Shown here: positions 1 through 9,807 of the stretch, piece by piece
How positions within the stretch are numbered: the first letter of the stretch is position 1
How the letters are laid out: each line of letters begins with the position of its first letter
Notes under the pieces: generated by a model
What the model was told of the DNA's origin: nothing
Seen by the model: the letters and a program-made list of their open reading frames with translations, nothing else
Databases searched by the model: none
Source: Rhizaria sp. SCN 62-66
Taxonomy: Eukaryota > Rhizaria, unplaced
Direction: 5' to 3'
NCBI GenBank assembly: GCA_001724265.1
Contig: MEDY01000048.1
Span: forward strand, 1 to 64,000
DNA: 64,000 bases
Made by a program: the position numbers and the translations under genes

Positions 1-2301
1 GCACTGGCGAAGGCCCGGTTCAAGGAGGCTGATGCCGAACACGAGGTGGCAGCGGCCAAGCTCAAAGTTGCTGATGCTGAAGTCGGCGTTTCTCTAGCCA
101 AATTAACCCCATCAAGCACTCATGACCGGCTGCAGTTAGCACAAAATGCTCTAGATAAGGCCGAGAGCAAGTTGTTGCGTCCGGAGGAGAAGCTGAATAG
201 GGCCGTTCGCGAACGTGAGAATGCTGAGAAAAATTTAAATGATACGGACAAGGAACTGAATGCAGCCAATGCAGTGCTGATAGAGAAGACAGAACAGGAG
301 CAGCAGACGCGTCTGGCTGAAGCCAAAGTCAACTTCGCAGCGTTCGCCCAGTGTAAGCCCAATATGAAGTGGGGTACTGTTAATGATGTTAGGGGTAATA
401 TCAAACTCCTCCATACCCTTGAGGTCCCGAAGATCCCGGATAGCATTGGCATCATGCCCCAATTTCCTTTCAGGGGCAAAGGTCACAATGAACCCGTTCG
501 TCTGTTGATGTTGCGCGTGTCACACTATCATCTTTACAAGACTATCTTGGTTCAGATGGCCGTGTCCAAGTTAATCCATGCGGGGACTAAGTATGAGTTT
601 TTTGGAACTGAAGACTTTGGGAGGAAGTATCTCGTGCGCGGCCCGCCTGGCACTGGAAAATCAGTTATGCTCAACCTTCTCTGGTATGTTGCGCTTTTCG
701 AGCTTGGGATGAACGTCATTTGTCACAAGGCAGGCAAATCCATCCATCTGTATCGTCACGGCAGTGGCACTGTGGAGCGCGTTGATCGAGACCGCGTAGC
801 AGACTTGTTAACCGACTGGAACATGGTGTATCTCTTTGATCCTGATGAGGGGGAAGTTCAGCCGGTTTTCGACGAGACCCATAGGGGGACCAGTATCATT
901 GCGACATCACCAAACGTCAAACACTACGCCAATATTCTTCCTCACCCTGACCGCCTGCCTAAAGACGTCTGCATCATCCCGATGTGGTCGTATGCCTGGA
1001 CAGACGAGGAGATCGCCGCGGGACTTAGGACTTTGGGTAAAGAAGTTTCACCCGAGGTGGAGAAAGCATGGGGCGCGGTCAAGGGCAACTTCCGCTATGC
1101 CTTAAACGCTGCATCGACTCCGCGGGTTTTTAATGAAGACTCCGCAACAACAGAGTTAACTAGCGCGATTAAAAATATGAATGTGGATGACCTCGGACAA
1201 TTGGCAACAGCCTCCTCTGTGGATGCGCTTGTAGATATGTTCGCCACTGGTGTGCTTCGAAGTGGCCTTCGGCTTTCTCATACCCTTGTGACGCAAGAGG
1301 CACCACAGTTTGCACGAAATGTGTCATCAAAAATAACCGATCTTCACGAGAAGCTCGAATCCGAAAAGGTGCAGGAACTTCCTGGGTTAATCGAAGTACT
1401 CAAGAATGCGGAGGATTCTAAGATCGTGAAAGGCTTTGCAGGTGGTCAGATGACAGCACGGCTCTACCACTCGCATTTTTCCCTAAAGATGGCAAATGAG
1501 AATGCTGCCATGCTCCTGTACAAGCATGCCGTAAGCAAAGGACTTGGTAGCGCCATTCTCGAGATGCTATCTCGGTTATCACCATCGGGCCTTGGATGCT
1601 TGTACGAGACTGTGTTTCTTTATGGGCACCACCCGTACCCGTACCGTATTTTTGACTACAAAGGCCTCCAGATGGCGGACACAATTGATTTGTCGGAGAT
1701 GTATCGCTCCGTGTCTGGAGATGAGCTCAAGAGCGTGACGCTCTTCTCTCTCGATGGCACTGTTTACGAGGCCGCTAAGACGGCCGCAGAGACAGTGAAT
1801 GCGGCCGATGCGTCGCCCAAAGAGCAGCGTGGCCAGCCGCCTTACCAGTTGCTCGCGGACAAAGTGGCCGAAAACATTAATGCGAAACGAAGTATTAACT
1901 GGCGTTTCGATCCTGTGAGCCTGAGTCACCGTAACTTCGACTTCTACGCCTCCGTCCGCCCGTCTAATTCCATGTACCTGGTCCGTGTCGTGATGTCTCA
2001 AATCACAATGTCTAAAGATCACACATACCGTCCTGGCGAAATGTACCAAATCGCTCAAAAGTTCAAGATCACCTTGGCACAGAAGCTGGGCTGTCACCAG
2101 GAACAAATTGAAGTCATTGTCCTAATTTTTTCTCTCAATAATCATGTTGTGATGAAGAAAACCGAGACCATTGTGACGCTGGAGGATCAAAAAAAGAACT
2201 ATGTGGGTGTGACGCAGGAAGACATCAATAATGGCAAAAAACTCATTTTCTTTGTTAACACTAACAACATGGACAAAACTGCAAAAACTGCGAAACAGTA
2301 A
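1..2301 (+). CDS. CRN/RHS-like P-loop NTPase, 5'-partial
   Basis: The reading frame is open from base 1 (ALAKARFKEADAEHE...) to the stop at 2299-2301, so the gene begins left of the window; 766 residues are visible. The first ~110 residues are a charged, Ala/Glu/Lys-rich coiled coil. A Walker A motif follows (VRGPPGTGKSVML, near nt 631-670), then a Walker B-like segment (MVYLFDPDEG, near 823-850) and the block IIATSPNVKHYANILP...WSYAWTDEEI...NFRYAL. This order of P-loop, aspartate strand, 'SSPN' strand and Trp/Glu helix is what I know from retrotransposon-hot-spot (RHS) proteins of trypanosomes and the related NTPase of Crinkler (CRN) proteins. The C-terminal ~200 residues may hold a diverged nuclease-like domain, but I see no certain catalytic residues. 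It is intronless, and its codon use is less GC-biased than its neighbours, as expected of a mobile or recently spread gene. The family is fairly sure; the function in this organism is unknown. Confidence 0.6.
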   Translation, partial: ALAKARFKEADAEHEVAAAKLKVADAEVGVSLAKLTPSSTHDRLQLAQNALDKAESKLLRPEEKLNRAVRERENAEKNLNDTDKELNAANAVLIEKTEQEQQTRLAEAKVNFAAFAQCKPNMKWGTVNDVRGNIKLLHTLEVPKIPDSIGIMPQFPFRGKGHNEPVRLLMLRVSHYHLYKTILVQMAVSKLIHAGTKYEFFGTEDFGRKYLVRGPPGTGKSVMLNLLWYVALFELGMNVICHKAGKSIHLYRHGSGTVERVDRDRVADLLTDWNMVYLFDPDEGEVQPVFDETHRGTSIIATSPNVKHYANILPHPDRLPKDVCIIPMWSYAWTDEEIAAGLRTLGKEVSPEVEKAWGAVKGNFRYALNAASTPRVFNEDSATTELTSAIKNMNVDDLGQLATASSVDALVDMFATGVLRSGLRLSHTLVTQEAPQFARNVSSKITDLHEKLESEKVQELPGLIEVLKNAEDSKIVKGFAGGQMTARLYHSHFSLKMANENAAMLLYKHAVSKGLGSAILEMLSRLSPSGLGCLYETVFLYGHHPYPYRIFDYKGLQMADTIDLSEMYRSVSGDELKSVTLFSLDGTVYEAAKTAAETVNAADASPKEQRGQPPYQLLADKVAENINAKRSINWRFDPVSLSHRNFDFYASVRPSNSMYLVRVVMSQITMSKDHTYRPGEMYQIAQKFKITLAQKLGCHQEQIEVIVLIFSLNNHVVMKKTETIVTLEDQKKNYVGVTQEDINNGKKLIFFVNTNNMDKTAKTAKQ

Positions 2302-3348
2302 ACACGGATGCTGCTGACAGCTCGTCCAGCAAGCGTCTGTTGGTGGTCTTTCGTGCCCAATCACTGCCTCCGACTTCGCCGCCGCAGTTGCCGCTGTCGC
2401 TGCTCTGCGCGCGCAGCTCCACGAGCGCTGCGACGCGAGGGCCGGTGCCACGACCGCGGCTACCACGGTCACAGTCACTCCGACCGGCTGTGGTGGACTG
2501 CGTCACGCTGCGACGTGCTGCCACTGCGGGCGGCAACAACGCTGCTCAGGCCACGATGGTCGCGCTGCGCGCGGCCCTGCGCGTTGAGGCCGCCGCCCGC
2601 GGTGAGCCCGCTCGCTTCCGCGACCGACTCCTCGGACTGGTCCTCAAAGTAACACTAACACACGAATTGGTAGACAGATGGTGTACATATAGACCTGATT
2701 GAAATTGTTATGTAACCAACGCAACAATGACATATACACGAATTACTTCACAAACGATTATTTTTATCTTTGATTTTACTGTCACACGAAGATCGGTGAC
2801 TGGACCAGCAATCCAAGTATCACAGTAACATAAATACGCTAATTAACGACATGTATGCACAAGTTAACCCAAGAACAAGCGGATGCTTTGAAATGGTGCG
2901 TTCGTTCAAGCCCTGTATTAATATAAAGTGGGTGACATAGCCAGAGAGCACATAGTCACCGGCTTCACCACAAGAACTGACGCTGCCTCAGCTGTGGCGG
3001 AACGAGAGCCGGAGCAGGTCACAAGTGTCCGCGCGCGCGTTGTCGCCTAACCTACTGCAGCCGTGCTGCCACTGGTAAGAGTGACGTCGCGGCGACGCGA
3101 GGGCGGTTGCGGCCACGACTCCCGTTGTTACTTTCGCTGTGGCAGGCTTTGCCGGTGGTGCCGCCGGGGTCAACAGCAAGTCATCATTGCCATATGCAAA
3201 CTTGAAGCGGTCGATTGCGGTCATAGCAGCAGCATTGCCTCTGGCGCCGTTGCTTATTTTATCCATAGCGTTGCTGCCAGCGCCGGCCTCGCCACTGTAG
3301 TCGGAGCTGTTCGTGGTCGTCGTGATCGGCGGAGGCATTCAAAACTCT
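2302..3348. other. Region between the NTPase gene and the Gly-rich gene; possible coding remnants
   Basis: From about 2318 to 2650 the sequence is GC-rich and looks coding in plus-strand frames that do not join. One frame from ~2318 reads ...ASDFAAAVAAVAALRAQL...; another from ~2540 reads AAQATMVALRAALRVEAAAR and continues past 2640. The composition matches host genes rather than the NTPase, so this may be a broken gene tail or an exon of an unrecognised gene. Between 2650 and 2980 the DNA is AT-rich with nothing recognisable. On the minus strand 3338-2988 an open frame (MPPPITTTTNSSDYSGEAG...) of 116 codons has no recognised domain. Confidence 0.25.
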
Positions 3349-4389
3349 TTAGTTAAAGCTCATGTGCATGTGTGCTACAAACCCATGATTAGCGTGCGCA
3401 TTCGCCATCATTATTTGTTGCCCGCGGAACTGACCTATCGCATCAACATCAAAGCCGTTGTTGTTGTTATTGGCGCCGTTAGAACGCATGAGTGTGAAAC
3501 CTGCGCCGTTGTTACGGTGGTTGTGATTGCTCGGGGCACTGAACGCAGCGACAACAGTGCCTGAACCCGCGTCAGCCCTGCCGCCGCTGGGCTGCGGCGG
3601 CAGAGCTGTGGGCACGTTGGCCGGCTCCGGAGGCGTGATCTGGATTGGTTGTGACTGTGAGGGCGAGACGCCGCCAGGACTGGATAGACGCGGGTCAAGG
3701 GGAATGTTCTGGATATTTCCTCCGTTAGCGCCTAAACAAGTAAAACGCATTGAAAGGATGAGTGTGCACTGTCAGCTTTTCATCACTGGATGTAATTAAG
3801 ACGACAAGTAGTTTATGTTAGTTGTTTGAGCAATATGCCATCACGACGTACCGTTGATATTGTTGCCAAGGATGCCAGTTCCTCCGATAAGACCTAAAAT
3901 CAAGTTAGAGTGTTATAAATGCATGTTGGAACACTATGTTCATGAGTTAACAGCACTGTAAAACTGCGTTCGTTAAGTTTCATTGATGTTTCATGTACTA
4001 ATAGATATGACGAAAGTTCACGTACCGACCAGTGGTTGAATTAGGCCTCCAATCAGGCCTGCGGGCCCGCCTTGGCCACCGCCAAGAATCCCACCTAAGG
4101 GACCACCAACGCCACCAGGTCCGCCGCCGCCGTTAAACCCACCGGGGCCGTTGTTAAAGCCACCTTGGGGACCAGCGCTGTTGAAGCCTGCCGGTCCGCC
4201 GAAGCCGCCGCCAGCGCCAGCGCCGCCAAAGCCTGCTGGACCGCCAGGAGGGCCGCCGGGGCCGCCAAAGCCGCCACCAGGAGGACCGAAAAGACCCGGC
4301 GGCGGGCCGGGTGGACCAAATTGAGCGTCAACCGTGTGGACAGTGAGAACAAGGACAATCGCAGAGAGCAGCGCAACTAGGCGTACCAT
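3349..4389 (-). CDS. Secreted Gly/Pro-rich low-complexity protein
   Basis: Three exons on the minus strand: 4389-4026, 3893-3852 and 3731-3349, giving 262 residues. Both introns (132 and 120 nt) begin GTACGT and end TTTAG, and both interrupt codons in phase 1. The first ~22 residues (MVRLVALLSAIVLVLTVHTVDA) are a clear signal peptide. A long Gly/Pro/Phe stretch follows, built from short units such as FGPPGPPPG, GGPGGPPGG and GGFNNGPGG. The last exon encodes a Pro/Ser-rich and then an Asn/His-rich tail (SPSQSQPIQITPPEPAN, NGANNNNNG). It is likely exported to the cell surface or matrix, or stored in a secretory organelle. No enzyme motif or cysteine framework is present. The 42-nt middle exon is supported because both its junctions keep frame. 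Confidence 0.7.
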
Positions 4390-4928
4390 GTGTCTGCTGC
4401 AACCAACACAAGCGTAAGCAACATAATATTATGAGGGAATTAGATTGAAATAATATCACAGAGGAGCATATACACTGGGCAGCTTAGCCAGAAAATAACA
4501 CTTCTTTTCATCGTCTGCAAGACGTTGCATTCTGTCTTTTTGATCGGCTGCCGACTTGCTTCAAGTGATTTATTGTCGTTGTCATCAAGCGGAGTTGAGC
4601 ACCGGGTTACCACGCCACTTTGAAGAGTAGACACACGTTATGCAGTGCAACAGTGCACTGTGTTACATGATACTGATATCATTAAGTTTATAAGCTGACA
4701 AGTCTCATCGCATATATACTCATCAAAACAATGCAATGCAACACATAATATTTATTTAAGTTGAGCGATTTGAACTTCAAGTCTGTCTTCGTGTTAAACG
4801 CGCGCAAAATAAAAAGGGAACATAAAATCAAATGTCTACGCATTGTTTTGATTCATATCCGGATCGTAAAACCATCACACACGTGCGTCGTCATTGCTCA
4901 ATCTGCAAAGTCACTGTCACGAGCTGAG
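4390..4928. other. Intergenic, AT-rich
   Basis: About 540 bases between the start of the Gly-rich gene and the stop of the acyltransferase gene, both on the minus strand. It should hold the Gly-rich gene's promoter and the acyltransferase 3' end. I see no RNA gene or convincing ORF. Confidence 0.4.
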
Positions 4929-7476
4929 TCACGGCGTCGCAGTCGGAGTTTCCTCAGCGTGTGACGACAACTTTGCGGAAAACCCACCTGCAGCGCTGGT
5001 GACGTTGGAACTCGTGTCCGCCTGCGCAATACTGCTAGCAGGGACGAAAGTGCGGCGCTTTGCACCGGCGCTGTGCGTGTTGTTGACGCCGGCCGCAGCC
5101 GAGTTAGCCACGGGCGTGATGTAGCTCGACGGCGACATCGGACACATAAACGGCTCGATCGTCGGCGACACCGCCGCCCCATACCCCGCGGAACACGTGG
5201 CACCCGTGTTGCCCGCGACTGCGGCGCCATTGTTGTTGTCGGTGTTACGATAGCAGTGCACGTGCGCGTACCCGCTGTTGCTGTTGTCGGACCGCGCAGG
5301 GTGCGGCCGCCGCTGCTCGCGCCGGTCCTGCTCAAGCCGCAGCGCACGCAACCCGGCGCTAATGCTGAAGTCTGCCGCGAAGGGCGTCAGCGCAGATAGC
5401 GTGGACGTGGCGGCCCAGGCGAGCCCGCGCGCCCACCGAGTCAGCGTGTAGCGGTCAGGATCGCTTGCCTGCAGCTGCTGCAGCTCGGTGACCGCAGTCA
5501 TCAGCGTGGTGTGCGTGAGGTCGCGCAGCTCGGTGCAGGCACGTTCGCTCTCCTCTTGACCAGCCCATGCTGAGGCGTCGATCGGCTGAGGGAAGAGAGA
5601 AAACAATAAGGATAGATTTGACAGCATAAAGTAAGACATGCACAACAATTTAGCAAATAAAACAGGTTCGTCACATGTTTATGACTTATAATGCAAAAAT
5701 CGCAATCAAAAGATGAAATTTGTGTTGTTTTTCGACGTACCTCGCCGATCTTGAAGTACCAGCGCTGCCAGTGCTGAGGCCACGGGATAGCAATCGGCAC
5801 AGACACTGGCGTTGAGCCGTCCGTGTGCTTGTTCCTTACACCGGAAACAATCTTGCTTCCTGCGGCTGGTACTTTGCTGGAGCTGAGAGAGCTCGACACT
5901 GCCCCTTGAGCAGTCGCAGCGTTCTCAGTGCCCGCAGCGAGAGTACCAGAACTCGTGCTGCCAATGACGCCGGCGTTAGCGTTGGCAGCACTGTGCAAAG
6001 TGGCGGCAGCAGTGCTCGACCGCATCGTCCGCGGGTTATGCGGTGGAGAGAGTATGTCCTGGTCACTAGCTCCGCCCTCACCGTCACCCAGCGCAGTCGC
6101 TGCAGCTCCCGCAGTCACCGCTACCGCAGTCTCTGCCCCTCCATTAGTCACACTGTCACTCACACGGGCACTGGCAGCGGCGGAGACGGCATCGGCGGCG
6201 ACCTCGGCGGCAGTGACGACGGTCAGGTCCTTGTTGCGGCCCCACAGCCACTCGAGCGACACGTCGGCCGCGACAGGAAACGTCTCGCTCGCGCCGACTG
6301 ACGCGACCGGCACAACGACGGCGCCTGTGGCGATGGCGAGCTTCGCGAAGCCGAGGCGGCTGCCCCAGTAGAGCTTGTAGGGCGGGTCATCGGCGCGGCG
6401 CATCACCTCGCGGCCCCCGCCAGGGTACAGCAGCAGAGACCAGCTGACCAGTGTTGCACATGCGCATATAGCACAGACCAAGCAATTCAAGTTTGAAGAT
6501 ATATGAGTACAGATTTGAAATGTGAAAAAGACATGCAACAAGGCGGTGTAAACCGGTTTTGTGACTATCAATTCAAAACACACATGTTCAAGTGAGATAA
6601 ACACAATTTAGCTGAGTATGAAAAGTGTCGTACCCGCGGTTGAGGAGCTCCTCGCACGTCTCACGAGTGCCAGGGAAGCCGCCAATAAAGCGGATAGCGT
6701 CGCTCCAGAGTGGGAAGTTAAAATGTCCTAAGCAACAAACAGACACAGACGAGGGAAATAAGTTATGAAACAGTGCATGAGCGAATAGACGTCTATGATT
6801 CCAGTTTGCACTTTAGTAGTCACACATGGCGACTTAACTTTTGACTCGAGAGCGGGAATATAAGTACCTTTGTGCGCGACGCCGCGCATGAACATGTCGA
6901 GCTTGGTGCAGAGACACCACTGCAGCAGCAGCATGTCCACGCCGAGTGTTGCGTGGTTGCCGATGAAGATCAGCGGACGCCGCTTCGTGTGCACGTTCGT
7001 GTGGTCGCGCTCTAAGTGCGGTCTAAGGGGATACTTAGACAGCGCGGAGCGGAAAGTGGTTGACGCAAGTGGAGTCCGGGCTAAGGGAGACACAAGCGGC
7101 ACAATGCTTGTGGTAGAGCTGACCTTGGTGTCGGTGTTACCGCTGTTCACAGGAGCTGAGGTACTGATGTCGCTGATGTGTGTGCTGTTATACTCACACT
7201 CTTTGCTGTCAGATGCACTGCCATCGTGGTTTACGCTGGCGTCACCGTGGGCATCAGTGCCAGCGATCGTCCTCGCACTCTTGAAGCTGTTGTTGTTGTT
7301 GTTATTATTATTAGTGTGACTTTCAGTGTTGATGCTGCACATTGGCGAGAAGGCTTTGAACTGATCGTTGCCCTTCAAGCCAGAACCAGTGCCAGCAGAG
7401 TAGGCATTCGCGTTATGAGCGCCATCAGTCGCGGTGGAAACGGTATCCGTGTTCACCGTTAGACCATTGCCAGCAT

Positions 7477-7523
<47 letters not shown>

Positions 7524-8766
7524 ACAGCAGAGCTGCTTACGCTAGCGCCGGTCTTGTTGTAAAAACTGCCGCTAATGCTTGCGTCACCAGCAGTAGGCGT
7601 GGTCGCAACCGAGCCCTTCGCCTTGCTGCGAGATGTAAGGGGTGGGATCAACGGAATCGGCTTGTGTAAGGGTGTGTGCGCCGTGTTGCTCAACAAGTCA
7701 AGCCGCACCTCCTCGGCACTCGGCCCTAGCGCCAGACGATCGCTCACGCTCACATAGCTCCCATTAATGGCAGCAGCAACAGCAGCGCCCGTCTCACCAG
7801 TTGCATTGCTATTGCTAACGTTTGCGAGCCCGTTGTGGTTGTAGGAAGGTGTGTTGCTGTAGCGGTCAGCCGCTTGTTGGAGTGCGTATGCTGAGGGAAA
7901 CGCCCCGTCGGCCTCCCTCTCGCTGCCGCCCCTAGCTGCGGCCGCCGACACCAGTTCCCGCCACGGGTACGGCCTGTTGTTGCGAGCGCTGATCACCGCG
8001 ACGCCGGTCACCGGCACGGCGTCCGCCGCAGAGGGCAGCTGGCCCAGCCAGCCCGTGTAGGGGGCCAGCCGCTCGAGTCCGACAACAACGGGGTTGAAGA
8101 GGAAGCTCTCGAGGTGCATCAGCGGGGCGAACAGCCCGCGCCACGGCAGGCGGTAGCTCAGCACGTCGCGAAGGTAAGCCGCGTGGTCGGCGCTTAGATA
8201 GGCCGCGGCGTTGTGGCGCAGCCGCCAGAGGAACGAGGAGCACGCGCGGGCGAGGGCAAACGCAAGGGCGGCGAAGATGAACTGACGGCGCGGGCGGGGT
8301 GAGATGATGGTGTTGAGGAGGAAGCGGCGCCATACTGGGAGGCTGGGGTCCGCGTTGGAGGCGGTGGAGACGAGGCCATGGAAGAGACCGCCGTTGTCGC
8401 GCAAGAGAGCCACAGTCGTGGCAGCAAGCACGGCGAAGGAGAAAGGTTGCGCGAGCTACGTAAGGAAAACAATAGGAGAGCAACAACAAGAGAGATATAG
8501 GCAAGAAGGTTTGTGAGACTGGCGTGGTGATGTGGCAGCGGATCAGAGCGAGTACCTTGACGAAAAAGGCAAATACAGGTGTGGTATAGTGAGTGACAGT
8601 GACGTACGTAGACCTGAGCGCGGTGAATCCATTTAAGTCCTTCCCAGCGCGAAAGCAGCTTGATATAGGCGGCGCGCCAGGTTGTGTCGACTGGCACCTC
8701 GTCCAGTAGCAGCACGGCAGCGCTGACCGCGGCAGAGGCGGCCAACACGCGGCGCGTCGTTGCCAT
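4929..8766 (-). CDS. LPLAT/MGAT-like acyltransferase (phytyl-ester-synthase/TMEM68 type)
   Basis: Five exons on the minus strand: 8766-8608, 8455-6868, 6727-6634, 6443-5741 and 5585-4929, giving 1,066 residues; all junctions keep frame. The acyltransferase core is split by introns. Block I is FIGNHATLGVDMLLLQW, whose His-x5-Asp spacing (His ~554) recalls plant phytyl ester synthases. It is followed by GHFNFPLWSDAIRFIGG...RETCEELL, then LLLYPGGGREVMRRADDPPY and KLYWGSRLGFAKLAIATGA. These are the acceptor and glycerolipid-binding blocks of the DAGAT/MGAT-like LPLAT branch. The expected role is esterification of diacylglycerol or an alcohol with acyl-CoA or acyl-ACP at a membrane. The N-terminal ~100 residues contain hydrophobic segments that could anchor it. 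Residues ~170-540 are low-complexity Asn/Ser/Ala, including a poly-Ala run coded at 7475-7520, and the last ~200 residues are also low-complexity. No alpha/beta hydrolase domain is visible, unlike plant PES. Confidence 0.75.
7022..7039. repeat. 18-bp dispersed near-palindrome, copy in the acyltransferase gene
   Basis: Plus strand reads TCTAAGGGGATACTTAGA, with perfect 6-bp arms TCTAAG/CTTAGA. In the gene sense it is translated SKYPLR. A partial copy, TCTAAGTGCGGTC, lies immediately before it at 7011-7023. Confidence 0.7.
7475..7522 (-). repeat. GCA/CAG triplet run (poly-Ala)
   Basis: About 16 tandem AGC/GCA triplets inside acyltransferase exon 2. In gene sense they encode a poly-alanine run ending AAAD. 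It is likely length-variable between strains. Confidence 0.8.
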
Positions 8767-9807
8767 GCCGGAACGCGACTGCAGAAACGCACAATAAACT
8801 TAGAGATTAGCTCAGTGTGTGTTCTTTGTTATATTTAAGCGGGTTTCCTTAGGGCACGAACGGGAAGTGGCAAGATCGAGAGGCAAAAAGAGGTTGGTTT
8901 GTTCAAGTCAGATCTGACCACAAACGGCTCAGTCGCGGGTGATGTCTGCTGCCCACAGTCAGTCCACACAGTCGCTTCAAGTTGGCTTTGCGTTTGATAT
9001 AGGTGCCCGTTTCGTTTTCAAAGTGTATACTTTAGCTTTACGCTTAGTTAGACTGATTTACGCTCTTCAAGTGGTTGCTCAGCTCTGGCGAGAGCATTCG
9101 TGGTGGGGGTGGGTGTTGTACGGGACTCAGTTATGATTGCCAAAGGACAAGATCGGAGGTTCCGGTAATGATATTCCGCCGCAGGTCGTAAGTGCAAGGA
9201 ATATATATGACGCCGCCGCGCTATTTGCAAGCGACTTCATATGTGCGAGTTACAGAGGTTTTGCATTGGATCTACACATTGCGGAGTTCGAGTGGGCAAG
9301 TTGACGTTAGCCAAATAATCCGTGAAGACAACCAGCAGGCACAAAACGACAGATAGACAAATCGTTCCCACAAAGAAATACATTGATAAACGTTGTCTAT
9401 TCTTAAGACACCAACGAAATTCCCTACTTTATACTCATTTTTGAAGTGCAACTCCACGGCGGTACCAACCGCGTGTGGCGGGCGGTGGGGGACTGGACCG
9501 ATAGTTGTTTCTGTCAACCTTCGCATCTCTGCATGTCCTCTGTCAATGCCTCTGACAATCACAGTTAGTGTATATACGACACTCAGATATGCAGTCTATT
9601 TATTGTGTTGCTTTCAGTCGTTAGTATCCCTCCGTTTCGCACCACAACCGTACTGACCTTCTTTCTCTCTTCGCTCTCCCGTCATCTCACTCCCTCCTTC
9701 TCTCACGCTTCATACATGCTCTTACTCATCCTACCACACCACTCACCGGATATTCCCTGCACGCGTATACAGCAAGGCGTTGCCTGCTCTGTCTTTGCAG
9801 CAGTCCA
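8767..9807. other. Divergent intergenic region
   Basis: About 1 kb between the acyltransferase start (minus) and the cathepsin start (plus), so it should contain both promoters. Small frames such as 8939-9136 (+) and 9562-9272 (-) lack any domain and have AT-rich composition unlike genes here. A pyrimidine-rich tract (about 9655-9740, ctttctctcttcgctctcccg...) precedes the cathepsin start. Confidence 0.4.

Noticed and set aside
8939-9136. Small plus-strand ORF in the divergent spacer
   Set aside because: AT-rich codons, no domain and no splice context; not distinguishable from chance.
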